Source of the DNA: Oxobacter pfennigii
Lineage (GTDB): Bacteria > Bacillota > Clostridia > Clostridiales > Oxobacteraceae
NCBI RefSeq assembly: GCF_001317355.1
Contig: NZ_LKET01000041.1
Coordinates: forward strand, 1 to 64,000
DNA: 64,000 bases
Direction: 5' to 3'
The notes beneath the pieces are model-generated. The model saw nothing but the letters and a program-made list of their open reading frames with translations. It did not search any database and was not told where the DNA came from. Positions 61,901-64,000 of the stretch are shown here, piece by piece; the stretch's first letter is position 1, and every line of letters starts with the position of its first letter. Made by a program: the position numbers and the translations under genes.

Positions 61901-62062
61901 CGGGAACTGCTCCACGGCTACCATGCCGCTTTCATTTGTCAGGCTGTCTATGGGAGAAGTCACCCGGACGGTTATGTCGCTGGAAGCGGCATAAGCTGTC
62001 ACGGAAAAGAACAGACAGCACAGAAAAGCAAACGGCAGGGCGAACAAATAGTTTCGTTTCAT
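58970..62062 (-). CDS. 1030-aa secreted CARDB-repeat surface protein
   Basis: Signal peptide (LFALPFAFLCCLFFSVTAYA), then a ~330-residue unique head, and at least four CARDB-like modules with the repeating pattern YSFTVxFxNxxxxP...F..NESKTYTV...GFxDxNxxNNTA. Modules are separated by linkers rich in Pro-Asp-Asn (PDNPDTPDNP). A C-terminal ~180-residue domain (VTWWEQRYENGQFIWREFYA) follows. There is no LPxTG or membrane anchor, so it may attach through the pilus. It is coded inside the Tad-like block; a tip adhesin or mating-pair stabiliser is inferred. Start after AAGGAGGTTCCCA. Confidence 0.85.
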   Translation of the reverse strand: MKRNYLFALPFAFLCCLFFSVTAYAASSDITVRVTSPIDSLTNESGMVAVEQFPAEIPIQVTAETGTLTDIKLEYGGQSRTIPSDYTLTVDTKEQCGPYTITAKSDQGAVLTVTANVVFQVKATYDTRYRTVGMLITDIYDGDTLLKSFSEPQRIDVVNANTVADYEQERIVGWINRYDGKTYTLKGSLVVEIHNIATGRIYGTYDTAADFEELTTRFGWTQKTLIAFETMRDTGLSYQAPVRIDVEATWCDESKQEVYGSLTAQDKGVPELLYPYQTTSVTFHKDDVKLSRNYQYMGLEWDYTPETDTFADGESKTQTEITQKIQYQIPAADFFFKFKAQDGNDLSVIIRAPTTVQRGADYSFTVVFMNSGNSPAYDVPLKGTVDGAPIGEIPAVMDFSANESKTYTVNRTADTAADEINLWANIGVPEGFVDSNLSNNTATAVIKIIDPEPTPDSSDTPDNPDNPSNPPDEPPDTPISCDLSVSIFAPPTVYEQEEYSFIVSFTNLSSLPLKGASLQGENNETALTEIPASADFAAGETKSYTVTGTAGKAGEVYRLWANITEPEGFTDDNPTDNTAVSSITVIEKPDTPDNPDNPDTPDNPDTPDNPDTPDDPGEPEAPPSATCDVWVNLSSPPTVYEREKYSFTVYFANSTDKALSDVRLSVAINGKAVSAVPATANFSPYEKKAYLVTATAGEKGTPIQLTAEVSPPEGYTDTNMSNNRVSAEIMVLEKPYDLDVQRITPDRYKENQSVVTTVKVGNQGSLDFTPGQNVTVLFQIPELSYQKRIDAVVMAKDTWNVVSLRWDTPNIQADKDITLIAVINPDQSLDNEGSTDNNTYTQKAVIENVTYTEPEESRELPDPPKRTDQSKVTWWEQRYENGQFIWREFYAELKVSAVLDYDTKVKGYLKSGYGYSIKVNATVNTNYDKVELITVPQTAEVYLPEYRYETAIPLTKEGGQFVFRENPASPFKYRKQYVPVWFPDDKDYIVQLLVTDVHTPGGTLSKWLTGGELQIRVVDSMYSDDVTTGN

Positions 62063-62544
62063 TGGGAACCTCCTTCCGTAATTTGTGTGTTGACGCTGGA
62101 AATGGAAAAGGGCAGCTCTATTTCTCCGGGCAGGAAAGCAAAAATACTGTGTGTCCTGATTGCCCCGTCCAGCGTCAGCCGGGGCGGGCTTTCCGTTGCG
62201 TGAAGATTTTCAATTTTGAGTTCATATACCCACTCGTCCCCGGCATATTTGTTCAGCCCGGAATCCAGCTCCATGCTCTCATACAGATAGTCATACAGGG
62301 TTTCTTTTGCAACCTCCGTATCCATCAGGGCATAGCCGTCCCTGCGGTATTCGTCCTTCATGGCATATTCCACGGCGCTGTTTACGCCGCGCTGGAGAAC
62401 ATATTCGACTTGCTGATATAAGCTCTCCATACGGAAATATTCAATCAGGATCACGGCAAGGGTCAGGATAAAAAAGACGAGAATTAAAATAAACACAAAG
62501 GTATCGCCTTTGCGGTTTTGCAGGGTTCGCTTAATAGCGCCCAC
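62059..62544 (-). CDS. TadE-like pseudopilin/minor pilin
   Basis: A ~161-aa protein: basic start GAIKRTLQNRKGD, then one long span TFVFILILVFFILTLAVILI with a Glu-Tyr-Phe end, then an outer domain (LYQQVEYVLQRGVNSAVEYA). This is the TadE/F layout. I choose the GTG at 62544, eight nt behind AAGGAGG, over an ATG nine codons earlier that overlaps the previous stop. Works with the DUF4320 protein and pilins. Confidence 0.75.
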   Translation of the reverse strand: MGAIKRTLQNRKGDTFVFILILVFFILTLAVILIEYFRMESLYQQVEYVLQRGVNSAVEYAMKDEYRRDGYALMDTEVAKETLYDYLYESMELDSGLNKYAGDEWVYELKIENLHATESPPRLTLDGAIRTHSIFAFLPGEIELPFSISSVNTQITEGGSQ

Positions 62545-62567
62545 GGCATTTGCCTCCTTTCCGGCGC

Positions 62568-63050
62568 TCATTGTGTGAGCTTCCAGTAATGCTCCGACAT
62601 GCCGCTGATGCTGACCTTCATTGGAATCTGAATTTCCACCGGGGGCGCAAAGGACGGCGTGAAAATAGTGAACGAATAGCTGTAGGTCATTGTAACGGTG
62701 AAAGTATCCCGTAGCTGGATTTTCTGTCCGTCGCAATACTCCACATCCTCAACGGTCATATCCGGGGAAAGCCCCGTCTGCTGTTTGAGGCGGTAGAAAA
62801 CATCGTTGGCCCGGTCGGAAACCTGCCCTTCCAGCTCTACCACCCGTACCACGCGGCGGCAGATATGGTTGAGATTTAAGTAGGTGGTAAAGACGCTAAG
62901 AAAAGAAATGACGGTAAGCATCAGCGTAATCACCACAAGGGTTTTCACCATCAGGTCAAAGTAACTGCTTCCGCTCTGGTTGGTAAGCAGCTTTCTAAAA
63001 GGCAAAGGGGGAGAAAATCTCCCCCTCATGCCCCGGTGCTTCTTGTTCAT
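62568..63050 (-). CDS. DUF4320-family pilus-related protein
   Basis: A 160-aa protein: MNKKHRGMRGRFSPPLPFRK, a membrane span (TLVVITLMLTVISFLSVFTT), and an outer domain with DANDVFYRLKQQTGLSP-like sequence and VDVEYCDGQKIQLRDTFTVT-like strands. It fits DUF4320, found in the Tad-like loci of Firmicute ICEs. The ATG at 63050 follows GGGAGGTGCAAAACCT; the upstream extension lacks support. Confidence 0.82.
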   Translation of the reverse strand: MNKKHRGMRGRFSPPLPFRKLLTNQSGSSYFDLMVKTLVVITLMLTVISFLSVFTTYLNLNHICRRVVRVVELEGQVSDRANDVFYRLKQQTGLSPDMTVEDVEYCDGQKIQLRDTFTVTMTYSYSFTIFTPSFAPPVEIQIPMKVSISGMSEHYWKLTQ

Positions 63051-63094
63051 AGGTTTTGCACCTCCCGTATAAGCTGATGTGCCTGCGGCTTTCA

Positions 63095-63304
63095 TTAACT
63101 TAACAGGCCGGTGATTTTGCTGACAATACTATTCCAAATGCTTGTAATGGAACTCTGATAGAGTGTCATAAAGACCGCGCCCACCACGACAACCACCAGC
63201 ACCACAATGAGCCAGCCTGTCATCTGGTCGCCGGAACGGTTTGTTAATACGCTTTGAGCTTTCATAGCCGCCATATTCATTTTGTTTTTCAGGGTTTTCA
63301 TCAT
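63095..63304 (-). CDS. Flp/Tad-type pilin-like protein 1
   Basis: A 69-aa protein: positively charged leader (MMKTLKNKMNMAAMKAQSVL), TNRSGDQMTGWLI around the expected processing region, hydrophobic helix VVLVVVVVGAVFMTLY and a short amphipathic end. It is one of three near-identical tandem copies. The start has GGAGGT eight nt upstream. It differs most from the other two (for example Ser/Gly changes at its C-terminus). Confidence 0.78.
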   Translation of the reverse strand: MMKTLKNKMNMAAMKAQSVLTNRSGDQMTGWLIVVLVVVVVGAVFMTLYQSSITSIWNSIVSKITGLLS

Positions 63305-63344
63305 AATCAAATACCTCCATAATTTTTATTTTGGGTTCAAAGGG

Positions 63345-63369
63345 ACTTCGGGCCAACTTGGCCCGAAGT
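63345..63369. repeat. 25-bp ICE palindrome, copy 15
   Basis: Consensus copy upstream of pilin gene 1, part of the 327-bp tandem unit. Confidence 0.95.
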
Positions 63370-63421
63370 GCAACCGGAAGGAAGCCGCGCCCCCTCCCGG
63401 TTTACAGAGGCCGTCAGGGCT

Positions 63422-63631
63422 TTAATTCAGCAGGTTGGTAATCTTTGCAACAATGCTGTTCCAAATTTGTGTGATGGAACTCTGGTAGAGCGTCATAAAC
63501 ACAGCGCCCACCACAACGACAATCAAAACGACAATGAGCCAGCCCGTCATCTGGTCGCCGGAGCGGTTCGTCAATACGGTGTGGGCTTTCACAGCCGCCA
63601 TCTGCATTTTGTTTTTCAGGGTTTTCATCAT
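63422..63631 (-). CDS. Flp/Tad-type pilin-like protein 2
   Basis: 69 aa, with RSGDQMTGWLIVVLIVVVVG and a C-terminal ITQIWNSIVAKITNLLN. Nearly identical to copy 3, including upstream ribosome binding site and 25-bp palindrome (unit length 327 bp). The prepilin peptidase of this locus is the probable processing enzyme. Confidence 0.8.
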   Translation of the reverse strand: MMKTLKNKMQMAAVKAHTVLTNRSGDQMTGWLIVVLIVVVVGAVFMTLYQSSITQIWNSIVAKITNLLN

Positions 63632-63671
63632 AATCAAATACCTCCATAATTTTTATTTTGGGTTTCAAGGG

Positions 63672-63696
63672 ACTTCGGGCCAACTTGGCCCGAAGT
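63672..63696. repeat. 25-bp ICE palindrome, copy 16
   Basis: Consensus copy upstream of pilin gene 2, exactly 327 bp from copy 15. A further copy would begin at 63999. Confidence 0.95.
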
Positions 63697-63747
63697 AGGC
63701 CGGGAGAGAGCCGCGCCCCCTCCCGGATTACACAGGCCGTCAGGGCC

Positions 63748-63957
63748 TTACTTCAAAAGGTTGGTGATCTTTGCAACAATGCTGTTCCAAATCTGCGTAA
63801 TGGAACTCTGGTACAGTGTCATAAAGATCGCGCCTACTACAACGACAATCAAAACCACAATGAGCCAGCCTGTCATCTGGTCGCCAGAGCGGTTCGTCAA
63901 TGCGCTGTGGGCTTTCACAGCCGCCATCTGCATTTTGTTTTTCAGGGTTTTCACCAT
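63748..63957 (-). CDS. Flp/Tad-type pilin-like protein 3
   Basis: 69 aa, MVKTLKNKMQMAAVKAHSAL at the start. Start ATG behind GGAGGTATTGATT. The window ends 43 bp upstream, at the first two bases (AC) of what should be another palindrome copy, so more units may follow. Confidence 0.8.
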   Translation of the reverse strand: MVKTLKNKMQMAAVKAHSALTNRSGDQMTGWLIVVLIVVVVGAIFMTLYQSSITQIWNSIVAKITNLLK

Positions 63958-64000
63958 AATCAATACCTCCATAATTTTTATTTTGGATTTCAAAAGGGAC

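Larger units (their letters stand above)
37261..64000. mobile_element. Integrative conjugative element, incomplete (one end plus 26.7 kb)
   Basis: A terminal serine recombinase, MOBP relaxase, MobC, VirB4, PrgI, NlpC/P60 hydrolase, DUF4315 and DUF4366 proteins and an MT-A70 methyltransferase in one minus-strand series are the hallmarks of Tn1549/CTn-type Firmicute elements. G+C is higher than in the flanking chromosome. The left end lies between 37261 and 37290, just beyond the recombinase stop; the exact base and the other end cannot be fixed. VirD4 and VirB6 genes are not seen and should lie beyond 64 kb. Confidence 0.88.

Noticed and set aside
39093-63696. Palindromes considered as a CRISPR array
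   Set aside because: Spacing is irregular (0.1-5 kb), copies lie between genes, and there are no cas genes.

Overview
The window comes from an anaerobic, low-GC Gram-positive bacterium of the class Clostridia (inference). The grounds are AG-rich ribosome binding sites, a SufCBDSU iron-sulfur operon, lipoprotein-type solute-binding and reductase proteins, uroporphyrinogen-decarboxylase (URO-D)-type methyltransferase relatives, old-yellow-enzyme remnants, and an integrative conjugative element (ICE) of the type common in gut Firmicutes. No tRNA, rRNA or CRISPR array was recognised.

Chromosomal part, 1-37.2 kb. An AraC regulator, an exported FAD/FMN fumarate-reductase-like lipoprotein and a second AraC regulator (0.2-4.6 kb) lie divergent to an operon of two URO-D-family proteins, a 39-codon ORF and a DcuC-type dicarboxylate carrier (5.1-8.8 kb). 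This looks like an inducible anaerobic respiration or demethylation unit. A flavodoxin with a dead marR gene, three GNAT acetyltransferases, a nitroreductase and an alcohol dehydrogenase follow (9-15 kb). Next is a MarR-sufC-sufB-sufD-sufS-sufU operon with a palindromic promoter/operator (15.3-20.9 kb), then an M14 carboxypeptidase and a complete dipeptide/oligopeptide ABC transporter divergent from a TetR regulator with an 18-bp palindrome (21-28.9 kb). An oxidative-stress-like trio (flavodoxin, OhrR-like MarR, glutathione peroxidase) follows. From 30.5 to 33.9 kb the DNA is a graveyard: internally deleted old-yellow-enzyme fragments, a toxin-antitoxin pair and a broken PucR/CdaR-type regulator, ending in a 205-bp MITE-like element that has two shorter relatives at 20.9 and 22.5 kb. 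A lipoprotein, a third URO-D protein and an MFS carrier close this part.

ICE part, about 37.27 kb to beyond the window end. The end is marked by a large serine recombinase. Inward come small ICE proteins, a sigma-like regulator, an envelope-related cargo block (two-component system, ABC permease remnant, TVP38/DedA, DUF4097, DUF212 and a permuted NlpC/P60 protein), a MOBP relaxase, a DUF262/DUF1524 putative defence gene in opposite orientation, MobC, DUF4366 and DUF4315 proteins, a NlpC/P60 hydrolase, a VirB4 ATPase, PrgI and an MT-A70 methyltransferase. Last comes a Tad-like pilus block: prepilin peptidase, a 1030-aa CARDB surface protein, two pseudopilin-like proteins and at least three tandem pilin-like genes cut by the window edge.

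The most striking unexplained feature is a 25-bp, nearly perfect odd-length palindrome with arms ACTTCGGGCC and GGCCCGAAGT. It occurs 16 times, only inside the ICE. It sits at most gene junctions of the conjugation backbone, three or four copies are read in frame as a TSGQxGPK peptide, and the family is absent from the 41-46 kb cargo block. Second-line novelties are a structured noncoding segment at 39.85-39.99 kb, a candidate oriT at 46.1 kb, the tandem 327-bp palindrome-plus-pilin units, and several direct-repeat-flanked segments in the chromosome.
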